In this document: piece after piece, positions 16,320 through 23,436 of the stretch | Layout of the letters: each line of letters starts with the position of its first letter | Numbering within the stretch: position 1 is the stretch's first letter | From: Nesterenkonia ebinurensis | GTDB taxonomy: Bacteria; Actinomycetota; Actinomycetes; Actinomycetales; Micrococcaceae | DNA length: 64,000 nucleotides | Direction of reading: 5' to 3' | NCBI RefSeq assembly: GCF_008711175.1 | Contig: NZ_VWNF01000005.1 | Location: 18,348 to 82,347 of the forward strand | Notes under the pieces: generated by a model | Databases searched by the model: none | Told to the model about the DNA's origin: nothing | The model's input: only the letters and a program-made list of their open reading frames with translations | Position numbers and translations under genes: made by a program

Positions 16320-16630
16320 TTATTGGTGAATCTTCTGACCGAATCGTTGACGTAGATGATCACCGTATTCGACTGCATCAACACGAACTCCAAGGAGTTC
16401 TTCCAACTCACGATTAAGCCTTGCATCCTCGAACATGGTGAAGCCCTCACCTGAGTCGATCAGCAGATCCAAGTCACTTCAGAATCGTCATCTCCTCGTG
16501 CCGCTGATCCGAACACACGGGGATTTTTAGCGTGGTGAGACTGCTGGTGGATCAATCTGTTGTCTGGTCGTCGCGCAACATGTGATCGTACCAGCCGGTG
16601 CACGCAATCTCGCAGGGCGATGTCTGGCAT
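16320..16630 (-). pseudogene. MntA-like nucleotidyltransferase, frameshifted
   Basis: ATG 16630 has AAGGAG five bases upstream and begins MPDIALRD. The frame reaches NPRVFGSAARGDDDSE, then must shift by one base near 16475-16485 to continue SDLDLLIDSGEGFTMFEDARLNRELEE and LLGVRVD. Together these give the GSxARG...SDLDL core of MNT-fold nucleotidyltransferases, the antitoxin type of HEPN/MNT pairs. No HEPN partner is seen nearby. The original stop in the shifted frame would be TAA at 16322-16320. One-base loss has inactivated it. Confidence 0.75.
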
Positions 16631-16711
16631 AAGTCTCCTTAAAGCATAAATGCGCCCTGGGCGGAACCTGGGCACTGAGCGTCTATTAGGGCTAGGTGGG
16701 CGTAGTGTCAG

Positions 16712-16852
16712 GTGGTGGATACTTTTTTAGCGGTCTGGGACTTTGCATCTCAGTGGTCACCTGTAGTCGGTTCGGCTTTTCTGTTGCTCGCGGCGACTCT
16801 TGCCTGGGTTCACTTAGCCCGTGAGCGTTCGCGGGTGTATATCGTGGCCTAA
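16712..16852 (+). CDS. Possible 46-aa membrane peptide
   Basis: From GTG 16712 (or GTG 16715) the frame encodes a short polar start, a hydrophobic helix rich in A, L, V, W (~18-33) and a basic tail LARERSRVY before TAA. AGGTGG overlaps the start region rather than preceding it, so initiation is doubtful. It could equally be a chance frame in the gene-debris region. Confidence 0.25.
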   Translation: MVDTFLAVWDFASQWSPVVGSAFLLLAATLAWVHLARERSRVYIVA

Positions 16853-17040
16853 CAGCGCCCTCTCAGAACTCTCGGGTGGAGGGGTGGCTAGTCGAATTCT
16901 TCGCCGTTGAATGGCGCGCCCAGAGCAATGGGATGACAGAGCGACGGCGCCTCGCTTCTGCCTCCGGACCCTATGAATCAGCAGTCCCCGCCCCGATCGC
17001 GGCCCTGAGGATGACCCTTCCCCAGAGCTAGCGGCGGATC

Positions 17041-17213
17041 TGGATGAGGCCACGATGGCACTGAGCCGGTTCGATCACCATGCCCAGAAGACCCTGCCCA
17101 CCGCAGGATCGCGCCGGTGAGGCAGCAGAGCGCGAGGGCGAGGAAGACGCCCTGGTACCCCAGGATGTCGATCAGGACGAAGACGGGGATGAACACGGCC
17201 CAGCTTCCGGGCG
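17041..17213 (-). pseudogene. MFS-type transporter C-terminal fragment
   Basis: Minus-strand translation gives SPGSWAVFIPVFVLIDILGYQ and GVFLALALCCLTGAILRWAG, a pair of hydrophobic helices that look like the last segments of a transporter. It has no start and abuts directly on the truncated TetR gene on the other strand, so a deletion probably joined an MFS gene to a tetR gene. Confidence 0.45.
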
Positions 17214-17779
17214 ATACGAAGTAGCTCAAGCCGTGTGGCGCGTGATCCTCCGGTCAGGGCTGGCCCGGGCGTCGGTGCGCGCGGTCGCCCAGGAGGCAGG
17301 ACTATCGGTCGGATCGTTGCGCCATTATTTCAGCGAGCAGCGGGAACTGCAGATCTACGCTCTCGAGCTCATCAACGAGCGAGCACACCAGCGCTACATC
17401 GCGGTGGACAGGAGTCTGCCTGTCCGAGAACGGATAGAGAGTTCCGATGTGGGCCGTGCTGCCGGTGACCCCAGAGCAGGCCAAGGAAGATCAGGTGTGG
17501 CTCGCCTTCCGGAACGAGTCCGCCACCGATCCCGAACTCGCTGAGCTGGTCGCTGAGGACCGTGCCATGTCACTCGGCCTTGCCCGCCACACAATCACCT
17601 CGCTCCGCGATGCCGGTCAGGCCAATCCAGAGATCGACGTCGACGCTGCCGCTACTGAACTCGTCGCCCTTTTCGACGGCCTGTGTCTTGCTGCCGTACT
17701 CACTCCCTCCGATATGCCTGCGGCTAAGCTCAAAGACACCGTCACCAGGTGGCTCGATGCCCTTGCCACACGCCAGTAG
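17214..17779 (+). pseudogene. TetR-family regulator, 5'-truncated and frameshifted
   Basis: Two overlapping frames make one protein: EVAQAVWRVILRSGLARASV, RAVAQEAGLSVGSLRHYFSE and YALELINERAH up to RERIESS, then a shift near 17440 to MWAVLPVTPEQAKEDQVWLA and on to WLDALATRQ. This is a BetI/PfmR-like TetR with HTH and C-terminal domain. The first residues of the HTH are replaced by antisense MFS sequence. No SD or start is evident. Confidence 0.75.
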
Positions 17780-17857
17780 GAGCGAGACCCACGCCGAGCG
17801 ATGCCGTGCTATGTTCACCAGTGGATCGACGGTCGCCCGCATCGGGAAGGGAACAGC

Positions 17858-18508
17858 ATGAGCACCTCCATCGACTTGGCCTATCCATTCACGGGCCGCT
17901 GGCTCATCCAGAACAGCCCGGCCAATCGGGTTCCCAGCCACGGCACGCGGGTGCTCGCCACCTCGTTTGCCATCGACTTCGTGGCGGTCACTGACACCGG
18001 ACGCACCGCACCGATCACCCTTAATTCTCTCCTGCGGCCTGAACCCGCCGACAGGTTCCCCGGATTCGATCGCCCGATCCTGGCACCCATAAAAGGCATC
18101 GTCACAGCCGCACATGACAGTGAGCCCGATCATCCGGCCCATCGCGGACTGCCCTCGATCCGCTATGCGCTGACTCAGCGTCGCCGAGCTGCGGCGGGCT
18201 GGGTGGCTCTCGCCGGCAACCACGTCATGATCGAAAGCGGCGGCATTATCGTCGCGCTCTGCCATCTACGCCAGGGCAGCATCAACGTCCATACGGGTCA
18301 GCAGGTGCAGGCCGGAGACGTGCTCGGTGGCTGCGGGAACTCCGGCAACAGCACTGAACCCCATGTCCATGTTCAGGCGATAGACAACCGCGACATCGAG
18401 CGCGCCAACGCAGTGCCTCTGACATTCGACGGGGCCCTACCGGTCAACGGCGAGGTCATCCACGTACCAGAACCGCACAACCAAGTAGACCAAAATCGCA
18501 GCGGATAG
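17858..18508 (+). CDS. M23-family (LytM-like) metallopeptidase
   Basis: 216 aa from ATG 17858 with GGGAAGGGAAC before it. Zinc ligands can be read as His28 and Asp40 (SHGTRVLATSFAIDFVA) and His169/171 (EPHVHVQ), with the G-N-S-G-N-S turn before them. There is an insertion of ~110 residues between the first motif and NHVMIESGG...ALCHLRQGSI. There is no signal peptide or membrane segment, so the protein seems cytoplasmic or leaves by another route, unusual for a cell-wall hydrolase. It is one of the few intact genes in this debris region. Confidence 0.82.
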   Translation: MSTSIDLAYPFTGRWLIQNSPANRVPSHGTRVLATSFAIDFVAVTDTGRTAPITLNSLLRPEPADRFPGFDRPILAPIKGIVTAAHDSEPDHPAHRGLPSIRYALTQRRRAAAGWVALAGNHVMIESGGIIVALCHLRQGSINVHTGQQVQAGDVLGGCGNSGNSTEPHVHVQAIDNRDIERANAVPLTFDGALPVNGEVIHVPEPHNQVDQNRSG

Positions 18509-18521
18509 CTGATCAAGACCG

Positions 18522-18620
18522 AGGAGGGTCCCATAGCGGTGAAGTCCGGGGCACAGGACTTCTCATGCTCCACGTACCTGATCAACTCACCAAGAATCCA
18601 CGATTGCTCGGCGTCTTCGA
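18522..18620 (-). pseudogene. Fragment of a paralogue of the PD-(D/E)XK-like gene
   Basis: These 99 bases align without gaps to 15294-15392 (offset 3228), with about 8 differences, or ~92% identity. On the minus strand both encode EQSWILGELIRY(L/V)EHEKS and DF(T)xMGPS. Flanking sequence is unrelated. The fragment is a relic of a second family member or of a duplication with later deletion. Confidence 0.85.
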
Positions 18621-18687
18621 CGAAGTGGTTACGTGGAAGGTGGTCATGTTCACCACGGGAATCTCTCCTCCTTTCTGAGTATAGGAA

Positions 18688-18709
18688 GACCCCGTGCACA
18701 GGCGGGGTC
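18688..18709. other. GC-rich hairpin
   Basis: GACCCCG (18688-18694) and CGGGGTC (18703-18709) form a 7-bp stem with an 8-base loop. There is no T-tail in either direction. It may end transcripts entering from the debris region. Confidence 0.3.
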
Positions 18710-18731
18710 ATGGTTGGCTAGGTAGGTTTCA

Positions 18732-18761
18732 GGGGTGATCGCGTAACGCGGGATACCCCTC
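18732..18761. promoter_or_regulatory. Dyad upstream of the STAS/SpoIIAA-like gene
   Basis: AGGGGT (18732-18737) and ACCCCT (18756-18761) enclose a second perfect stem CGCG-TAA-CGCG (18741-18751). It lies in the presumed 5' leader, 15 bases before ATG 18777, and could be an operator or an RNA hairpin. Confidence 0.35.
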
Positions 18762-18776
18762 TATGGAAGGTTCGCC

Positions 18777-19151
18777 ATGATCGAGGTACTTTCAACAGCC
18801 GATGGACTGGTGTCGATCCGAGTCAGCGGCAAGGTCGAAAAGCAGGAATGGGAACAGGTCACAACGGCAGTCGAGGAGGCTCTATCTGAGCACGAGCAAG
18901 TCTCCCTGTATGCCAACCTCTCCGAGCTTGAAGGCATGAGCGCAGGAGCAATCATCGAGGACTTGAGGACCTCACTAAAGAACCTCACCAACATGGATCA
19001 GGTGGGCCGTCTGGCGGTGGTCACCGAATCTGCGTGGATCGAGAAGATGATCGATGCAAGCAAAAAGCTCTTCTCCGACCTGGATGCACGAGTGTTCAGT
19101 CAGGACGAGGTCGCTGAAGCGCGCCTGTGGGTGGAGCCCCAGCCCACTTGA
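18777..19151 (+). CDS. SpoIIAA-like (STAS-fold) protein
   Basis: 124 aa, MIEVLSTADGLVSIRVSGKV at the start and GRLAVVTESAWIEKMIDAS in the second half. This is the pattern of the small SpoIIAA-like family, thought to have the STAS fold of anti-anti-sigma factors but lacking a clear phosphorylation motif. ATG 18777 with GGAAGG upstream. Monocistronic. Function in this family is poorly known; some members bind lipids or act in stress responses. Confidence 0.75.
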   Translation: MIEVLSTADGLVSIRVSGKVEKQEWEQVTTAVEEALSEHEQVSLYANLSELEGMSAGAIIEDLRTSLKNLTNMDQVGRLAVVTESAWIEKMIDASKKLFSDLDARVFSQDEVAEARLWVEPQPT

Positions 19152-19163
19152 TCTCTATACCCT

Positions 19164-19189
19164 CGGTGGTCACGAGCAGGCCCCCACCG
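19164..19189. terminator. Short hairpin between convergent genes
   Basis: CGGTGG (19164-19169) pairs with CCACCG (19184-19189), between the STAS gene (+) and the following gene (-). No T-run, so weak support. Confidence 0.3.
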
Positions 19190-19221
19190 TGTGATGAGGG
19201 CCGGATAGTCGGGGTTGGAGG

Positions 19222-19575
19222 TTATGTGGTGGCCTCCGGTACGTAAAGGATGGTCAGGGGCGCCAGGTGCTTCACAGCATCCTCAAAAGTTGACCATTCC
19301 TCCCACCAGACCATGCGATCACCAGTTATTCGCCCTGTCTCTGCAAGCTGACCAGTACAAGCACGCATGACCGTATTGTCTGGCAGCCCCTCCAGCTCTT
19401 CCACGGTGCTCATGGTCTCTCCGACCCGGCCACGCGCCCAGAGGGCGCCCCTGGTGAATCCGTGCATCCATGACAAGCCGCGCCGGTTATGCCGATCAGC
19501 CATCGACTCAGCATCAGTCCAATGCGGGCCCCACTGCCGTTCAGCCTCGGCGTGCGCTTTTTCTTCGAAGCTCAT
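19222..19575 (-). CDS. Hypothetical protein, 117 aa
   Basis: ATG 19575 with AAAGGACAG 4-11 bases upstream. The product is polar and tryptophan-rich (ERQWGPHW near 13-20, VWWEEWSTFEDAV near 88-100), with no membrane segment or known motif that I can identify. The composition and size are reminiscent of phage or mobile-element accessory proteins. Its start region overlaps no other gene and the divergent small gene at 19606 begins 31 bases away. Confidence 0.6.
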   Translation of the reverse strand: MSFEEKAHAEAERQWGPHWTDAESMADRHNRRGLSWMHGFTRGALWARGRVGETMSTVEELEGLPDNTVMRACTGQLAETGRITGDRMVWWEEWSTFEDAVKHLAPLTILYVPEATT

Positions 19576-19593
19576 GCCCTGTCCTTTCGTTGG

Positions 19594-19599
19594 TAGCCT
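19594..19599 (+). promoter_or_regulatory. -10 box TAGCCT, leaderless start at 19606
   Basis: TAGCCT ends exactly six bases before ATG 19606. Transcription would begin at the A of the ATG. No SD is present. Confidence 0.6.
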
Positions 19600-19605
19600 C
19601 AGGGT

Positions 19606-19803
19606 ATGGAAATTTTTGCAGTTCTCGTAAGTGCCCTCATCGGGTTGGCATACATTGCTTTCGCGATAGCTGCCATCCTGTCGATCTTAAACTCACGCAG
19701 CTACACCAGCGGCCTCAAGGCGCTATGGGTTCTCGCAGTACTAGCTTTCCCGTTCCTCGGGTCGCTGGTGTGGTTCTTGGTGGGCCGAAACTCAAGCGGC
19801 TAA
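19606..19803 (+). CDS. Small membrane protein with PLD-nuclease N-terminal domain (PLDc_N)
   Basis: 65 aa: two hydrophobic helices, SALIGLAYIAFAIAAILSIL and ALWVLAVLAFPFLGSLVWFLVG, the latter with the P-F-x-G-x-x-x-W/Y-x-x-x-G pattern of PLDc_N (cardiolipin synthase-like) small proteins. It lacks any catalytic HKD domain. The mRNA appears leaderless. Confidence 0.78.
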   Translation: MEIFAVLVSALIGLAYIAFAIAAILSILNSRSYTSGLKALWVLAVLAFPFLGSLVWFLVGRNSSG

Positions 19804-19825
19804 GAACACTGGAGTGCCACTTCGG

Positions 19826-19831
19826 TAGGGT
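19826..19831 (+). promoter_or_regulatory. -10 box TAGGGT, leaderless start at 19838
   Basis: TAGGGT lies six bases before ATG 19838, the same geometry as the preceding gene, and no SD is present. Confidence 0.6.
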
Positions 19832-19837
19832 TGAGAT

Positions 19838-20074
19838 ATGCCGCTGTGGATTCTGTGGGCTATAGGGTTGCTGTTGATTGTCGGCGGCGTGCTGCTGTTC
19901 ATCTATCGCAATCAGGCCTTCAACGTCATCTACAAGACCAACACCTTGGGGCGCAAAGACCCTGAGAAGGCGTTCGGGGATGGCTCGTTCCTGATATTGC
20001 CCGCCATCATGGCCCCGCTTATGGGTGTCGCATTTCTGTTCTTCGCTGCTTCCGAAACCTTCGGCTGGGACTAA
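19838..20074 (+). CDS. Hypothetical membrane protein, 78 aa
   Basis: Two predicted helices (residues ~3-22 and ~53-70) separated by a polar loop with TLGRKDPEKAFGDG. No family recognised. Its stop lies 33 bases before the island att repeat. Leaderless start with its own -10 box. Confidence 0.65.
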   Translation: MPLWILWAIGLLLIVGGVLLFIYRNQAFNVIYKTNTLGRKDPEKAFGDGSFLILPAIMAPLMGVAFLFFAASETFGWD

Positions 20075-20106
20075 ATCAATCCGCTGGCTCTCCGGGAGGC
20101 GGGCCC

Positions 20107-20135
20107 AAACTGGTCGGGATAGCCGGATTTGAACC
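20107..20135. repeat. att repeat: duplicated 3' end of tRNA-Pro
   Basis: These 29 bases repeat positions 23356-23384 with one mismatch (25 of them identical without a break, 20111-20135 against 23360-23384). The copy at 23360 is the acceptor stem, CCA end and part of the T arm of tRNA-Pro; this copy lacks the rest of the tRNA. This is the classic footprint of tRNA-targeted integration and marks the far end of a 3.25-kb island. Confidence 0.88.
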
Positions 20136-20326
20136 ACCTAAGCACTCTGTCACAAATGCCCCTGCATCCGCATGATTCCGGATTTTTCGGAAGATCGGCT
20201 GCTCTAACTCCATTGGCAACCATGGACCCGCAAATCCGGGCATGGATTTACATGGTTTCCCCATTGGGGAACGGCGTGTCGCCCCCTCCCCCAAGGCTCT
20301 CCAGGGCTGAGGTCACTCCCCACGAC

Positions 20327-20332
20327 TACCCT
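20327..20332 (+). promoter_or_regulatory. -10 box TACCCT, leaderless start at 20339
   Basis: TACCCT ends six bases before ATG 20339, matching the leaderless geometry seen elsewhere. It argues that the gene start below is genuine. Confidence 0.5.
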
Positions 20333-20338
20333 GTCCTC

Positions 20339-20638
20339 ATGGACGAGCGCACCCGCCCCTACGGCACCATGCTGCAGGCCCGCACCGACGCCTTCGGAGC
20401 CCCACCGGCGGAGCAGAAGCGCTACCTGTGGGGCCTGGCCGGAGAGCTCGTGGAGTGTGAGCAGCTGCGCATCGTCTCCGGCACAAAGTTCCCCGGCTCC
20501 ACCGGCCCGACCCGTGAGATACTGACCAGGGATCCTGCGGTAGCTCATGTACTCGGTGATAACGCCGCGACTCAATCCAGACTCTCTAGCGAGGCGAGAC
20601 TTGTTCCATCCGTCACGATTGTCGATTTGGGCTTGTAG
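20339..20638 (+). CDS. Hypothetical protein, 99 aa, probably truncated
   Basis: ATG 20339. The first ~60 codons have protein-like composition (MDERTRPYGTMLQARTDAFG then ELVECEQLRIVSGTKFPG). After ~residue 65 (about 20530) the sequence is the antisense of an XRE HTH, so the original C-terminus has probably been replaced at a deletion junction. No family recognised. Confidence 0.4.
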   Translation: MDERTRPYGTMLQARTDAFGAPPAEQKRYLWGLAGELVECEQLRIVSGTKFPGSTGPTREILTRDPAVAHVLGDNAATQSRLSSEARLVPSVTIVDLGL

Positions 20639-20665
20639 GTACCGGGCGAACTCGGTCACAGACAC
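20520..20665 (-). pseudogene. XRE-type HTH fragment
   Basis: From GTG 20665 the minus strand reads VTEFARYLQAQIDNRDGWNK then SRLARESGLSRGVITEYMS, a clean N-terminal helix-turn-helix start of a Cro/CI-type repressor. After RRIPG the sequence becomes antisense to the 20339 gene. The protein would normally be ~80-130 aa. It is likely the partner of the ImmA-type protease remnant in the same island. Confidence 0.55.
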
Positions 20666-20693
20666 AACCTTTGATGGGCGGGCTGAGGAGTTG

Positions 20694-21487
20694 ATGGGCA
20701 ATGCTGAGCATCCCGCCCCCAATACCCAGGCCCCAGGGAGTGGCACCGGAAGCGCCACCGCCAAAGTCCCGCCATTCCTCGCCGCGAAGAACCTCCAGAA
20801 GTACGCTTCGGATGACCTGAGGTCCAAGTGGGGAGCTGTGCGCTATCGACTTCCCAATGGTGGTCAGGCATATGGTTATAACGCAGAGATTCTCCCTGAG
20901 GTCTGTGAGATTTACTTAGCCGCCAGTGAAGATGAGGCCATTCTGTCGAGCCAGAAAGCGTCCGCCAAAGCAGCCGGGATTATCATGCGCGGATTGGCGC
21001 GAGTGGGCATCACTGCACTCGTGGACGAGGCTACCGGGTACCAGGAAGTGCGCGCCCGGAACGAACTCCAGTTGATCCTGGAGGAATTCGTGCAGGCTGA
21101 GCTCCGCCCTGGATGAAGCGGTTCCCCGATGAGTTCTTCGAGCAGATGTACCGCCTTCACGGTTGGGAGTACAAGCCTGGAACCTCTCAGCGGACACCCC
21201 AAGCGGGAAAGCTGGTCAACAAGTACATCTATGACCAACTAGCCCCAGGCGTCCGCGAAGAGATGGAGCGCTTGAATCCCAAGAACGAGAAGGGGAACCG
21301 CTCGCACAAGCATCGCCAACATCTGACCGATGGGACGGGGCTTACTGCGCTGGATCGACAAATCTCGACAGTAACCACACTGATGCGGATCTCCGAGAAT
21401 AGAGAGCACTTCGAGGAATTGTTCAATCGGGCTTACCCGCCACGACAGGCGAGGCTCCCGCTCGTCCTGGATGTTGATTACGCTTAG
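20694..21487 (+). pseudogene. P63C-domain phage protein, split by a frameshift
   Basis: Two consecutive frames, 20694-21116 and 21113-21487, join into one P63C protein: KVPPFLAAKNLQKYASDDL, GYNAEILPEVCEIYLAASED and ELRP, then KRFPDEFFEQMYRLHGWEYK and KLVNKYIYDQLAPGV to the end. A single base appears lost at ~21110 (…RPW-MKRF… became RPG-stop). The break creates an ATGA overlap, so a ribosome could restart and make two halves. The N-terminal ~70 residues of the family are missing and replaced by XRE antisense. P63C proteins are phage or mobile-element encoded; their role is unknown. Confidence 0.75.
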
Positions 21488-21554
21488 CATCTCCTGCCCT
21501 GCCTCTAGGATCTGGGTGTAGGTCGCATCTAGAGGGGATAGCGCGCCGGCTGGG

Positions 21555-21859
21555 GTGCGCATTGAGCATCAGGACCACCTGCCGCAGGGCCGGTGGGGTG
21601 AGTATAGGCACCACCACCGGAGGATCCGACTGCTGTCCTGCCTGGCACCGGTGCAGTACCGCTCCACCCTGGCTCATGAGCTGGGGCACGCCGTCTATGG
21701 GCACAGGCGCTCGACGGCACGCACAGAGCTGGAAGCTGATGCGTGGGCCGCTCGGTACCTGATCCGCCCGGAGTGGAGACACGGGCCACGGCGGCCTATG
21801 ATGACGTTCTGACGGTCGCTGATGAGCTGCAAGTGCTCCCACAGCTAGTGGTGGTCTAG
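21555..21859 (+). pseudogene. ImmA/IrrE-family metalloprotease, frameshifted
   Basis: GTG 21555 opens a frame with YRSTLAHELGHAVYGH (zinc HExxH) and ELEADAWAARYLIRPEW (third ligand Glu region). A one-base shift near 21785 is needed to continue AYDDVLTVADELQVLPQLVV to TAG 21857-21859. Upstream N-terminal sequence is unclear. ImmA/IrrE proteases cleave phage or ICE repressors; the XRE fragment at 20520-20665 is the likely former partner. Confidence 0.75.
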
Positions 21860-21933
21860 GCAGAGCACCTAGCGCGACACCCGGCTATCAGGCAGTATTG
21901 AGGAATCACTCAAAACCTTGAGGAGGGAAGATC

Positions 21934-22257
21934 ATGACAGAGCAGCACCCGCAGCAACCCGAGTATCCGCAGCAGCCCCAACATCCGCAGCCCACGTATC
22001 AGCATCCCGGACATCAACAGCATTCCGTACACCACTACTACCACCCGACCGGCGCCCCGAAGAGTCACATTGCCGCGATTCTGCTCTCATTTTTCCTCGG
22101 CACCCTTGGGATCGACCGCTTCTACCTGGGCCACGTCGGGCTCGGCATTGCTAAGCTGTTGCTCAGTTGGGCAACGTTCGGAGTGTGGCAGCTCATCGAC
22201 TTCATTCTGATTATTCTCAAGGGCACGAACGGGCTCAAGCAGATCAACTGGCAGTGA
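21934..22257 (+). CDS. TM2-domain membrane protein
   Basis: 107 aa. The N-terminal ~40 residues are Pro/Gln/His-rich (repeated HPQQP-type pieces). Residues ~44-104 form a TM2 domain: two helices with GTLGIDRFYLGHVGLGIAKL between them. GAGGAGGGAAG precedes ATG 21934. It is the only clearly intact gene in the island. Function unknown; similar proteins occur widely. Confidence 0.88.
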   Translation: MTEQHPQQPEYPQQPQHPQPTYQHPGHQQHSVHHYYHPTGAPKSHIAAILLSFFLGTLGIDRFYLGHVGLGIAKLLLSWATFGVWQLIDFILIILKGTNGLKQINWQ

Positions 22258-22379
22258 CATAGCTCAATACAGTCGCTTCTCAGGACCCACTCTGAGGACC
22301 GCACTGGAGGCGAGAACTACGCAGTGATTGCCAGTCGAGTCCCGGGCCCGCTGAGGAGCTTCGAGGCTGCGCTCTCCCG

Positions 22380-23345
22380 CGCTGGCACCAGGCGGCCGTA
22401 GAACCTTTATCCGTAAAGGCCGACGACACGTGCCCGAGGCGCCGTGAGAACTCATGCAGGGGCATTTTTCCCAAGGCGAGCATATGCGAGGCGTGAGAGT
22501 GTCGCAGAGAGTGAACCGTGGGGGCTTTGGTGAAGCCGGCCGCCTGTGCCCTGCGGATCGCAGGCTTTCACATCGACTTATTCAACGCTGCCGAGTGCCC
22601 AGGCTTCGGGTAGGTGAAGATCTTGTTCCCGTGTCCCGCCGCCCGGATCAGCGGCCACACCTCAGACATGGTGCCCTCATCCACATCAATGCGCCGCCGG
22701 GATCGCTCCGACTTTGGCAGCCCGGTGATCGCACTCTTGCCGTCGCCACCCGTCTTCACGTTCTTGGACACACTCACGTAGGTCACACCATCTGCCACGG
22801 TAAAGTCCTCCGGGGTCAGCACCAGCAGCTCACCAGCACGCAGGCCGGTGTTGAACAGGAAGGTCACATAGGGCCGATATCGGGCCTCGACATGCGGCAT
22901 GAGCGTGGTGACTTCCTCGGCGGTGAGGAACTTGTTTCGGTCGTCGGTGACTGACTTCTTCGGCAGCCGGGTCTCAGCGGCGGGGTTGTCCATCCTGTGC
23001 CCACGGCGCACGGCCCACTGGAAGATGCTGTAGAGGAAGCTGTGGGAGTTCTTGATGGACTTGGGGCTGTACCCGCTGCGGGAGATGACTTCGCCATTGT
23101 TGCGGCTGCGCTTCGCCTTACCCTCGGTGGCTATCCATGAGACCCATCGGGCCACGTCGTCCTCATCTATGGAGTCCACGGGTGCCTCAAGTGGTGCGAA
23201 GTGATCCCGGACGGTCTGCCGGTAGGTTTTCAGCGTGAAGGGCTCGCAGTCGATCAGGCTGTCGACATACCGGGCCGCGACCTCAGAGAGCGCTGGGGCT
23301 GTGGAAGATGACTTCAGCAGCGCCTGGTCTCCGAAAGTCCTGTTA
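22380..23345 (-). pseudogene. Tyrosine integrase, stop-interrupted and without start codon
   Basis: Minus-strand reading from the att side gives ALSEVAARYVDSLIDCEPFT, then TYRQTVRDHFAPLE (SAM-like core-binding domain), FNTGLRAGELLVLTPEDF (catalytic Arg), a TGA at 22568-22570, then in the same frame KPAIRRAQAAGFTKAPTVHS and LRHSHASHMLALGK, RRLGHVSSAFTD (HxxR and LGH motifs). Beyond ~22400 the frame is lost and no catalytic Tyr is seen. There is no ATG, GTG or TTG between the tRNA and the domain start; GTG 23179 is the first. The gene is therefore inactive. The usual neighbour-of-tRNA position fits a site-specific integrase. Confidence 0.85.
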
Positions 23346-23355
23346 TTTCAGGGCA

Positions 23356-23384
23356 AAATTGGTCGGGATAGCCGGATTTGAACC
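23356..23384. repeat. att repeat inside the tRNA-Pro 3' end
   Basis: The partner of 20107-20135. It contains the CCA end and T-arm side of tRNA-Pro, so integration left a functional tRNA at this end. Confidence 0.88.
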
Positions 23385-23436
23385 GACGACCTTCCGTCCC
23401 CCAGACGGACGCGCTACCAAGCTGCGCTATATCCCG
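23360..23436 (-). tRNA. tRNA-Pro (anticodon GGG)
   Basis: The 77-base complement folds as a full cloverleaf: acceptor CGGGATA/TATCCCG, D stem GCGC/GCGC with TTGG in the loop, anticodon stem TCCGT/ACGGA around loop CTGGGGG (anticodon GGG), T stem GTCGG/CCGGC with loop TTCAAAT, discriminator A and encoded CCA (23360-23362 in complement). Serves as the integration site of the island. Confidence 0.95.

Larger units (their letters stand above)
20107..23384. mobile_element. Decayed 3.25-kb integrated island at tRNA-Pro
   Basis: Bounded by the two att copies. Contents: a leaderless hypothetical gene, an XRE HTH remnant, a frameshifted P63C phage-type gene, a frameshifted ImmA/IrrE protease, an intact TM2 membrane gene, and a tyrosine integrase next to the tRNA with an in-frame stop and no start. 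P63C plus XRE/ImmA pairs are typical phage or ICE cargo. With a dead integrase the island is probably immobile. Confidence 0.82.

Noticed and set aside
20136..20260. Possible second degenerate tRNA next to the att repeat
   Set aside because: The complement shows a tRNA-like end, but no cloverleaf can be made beyond the duplicated 3' part.
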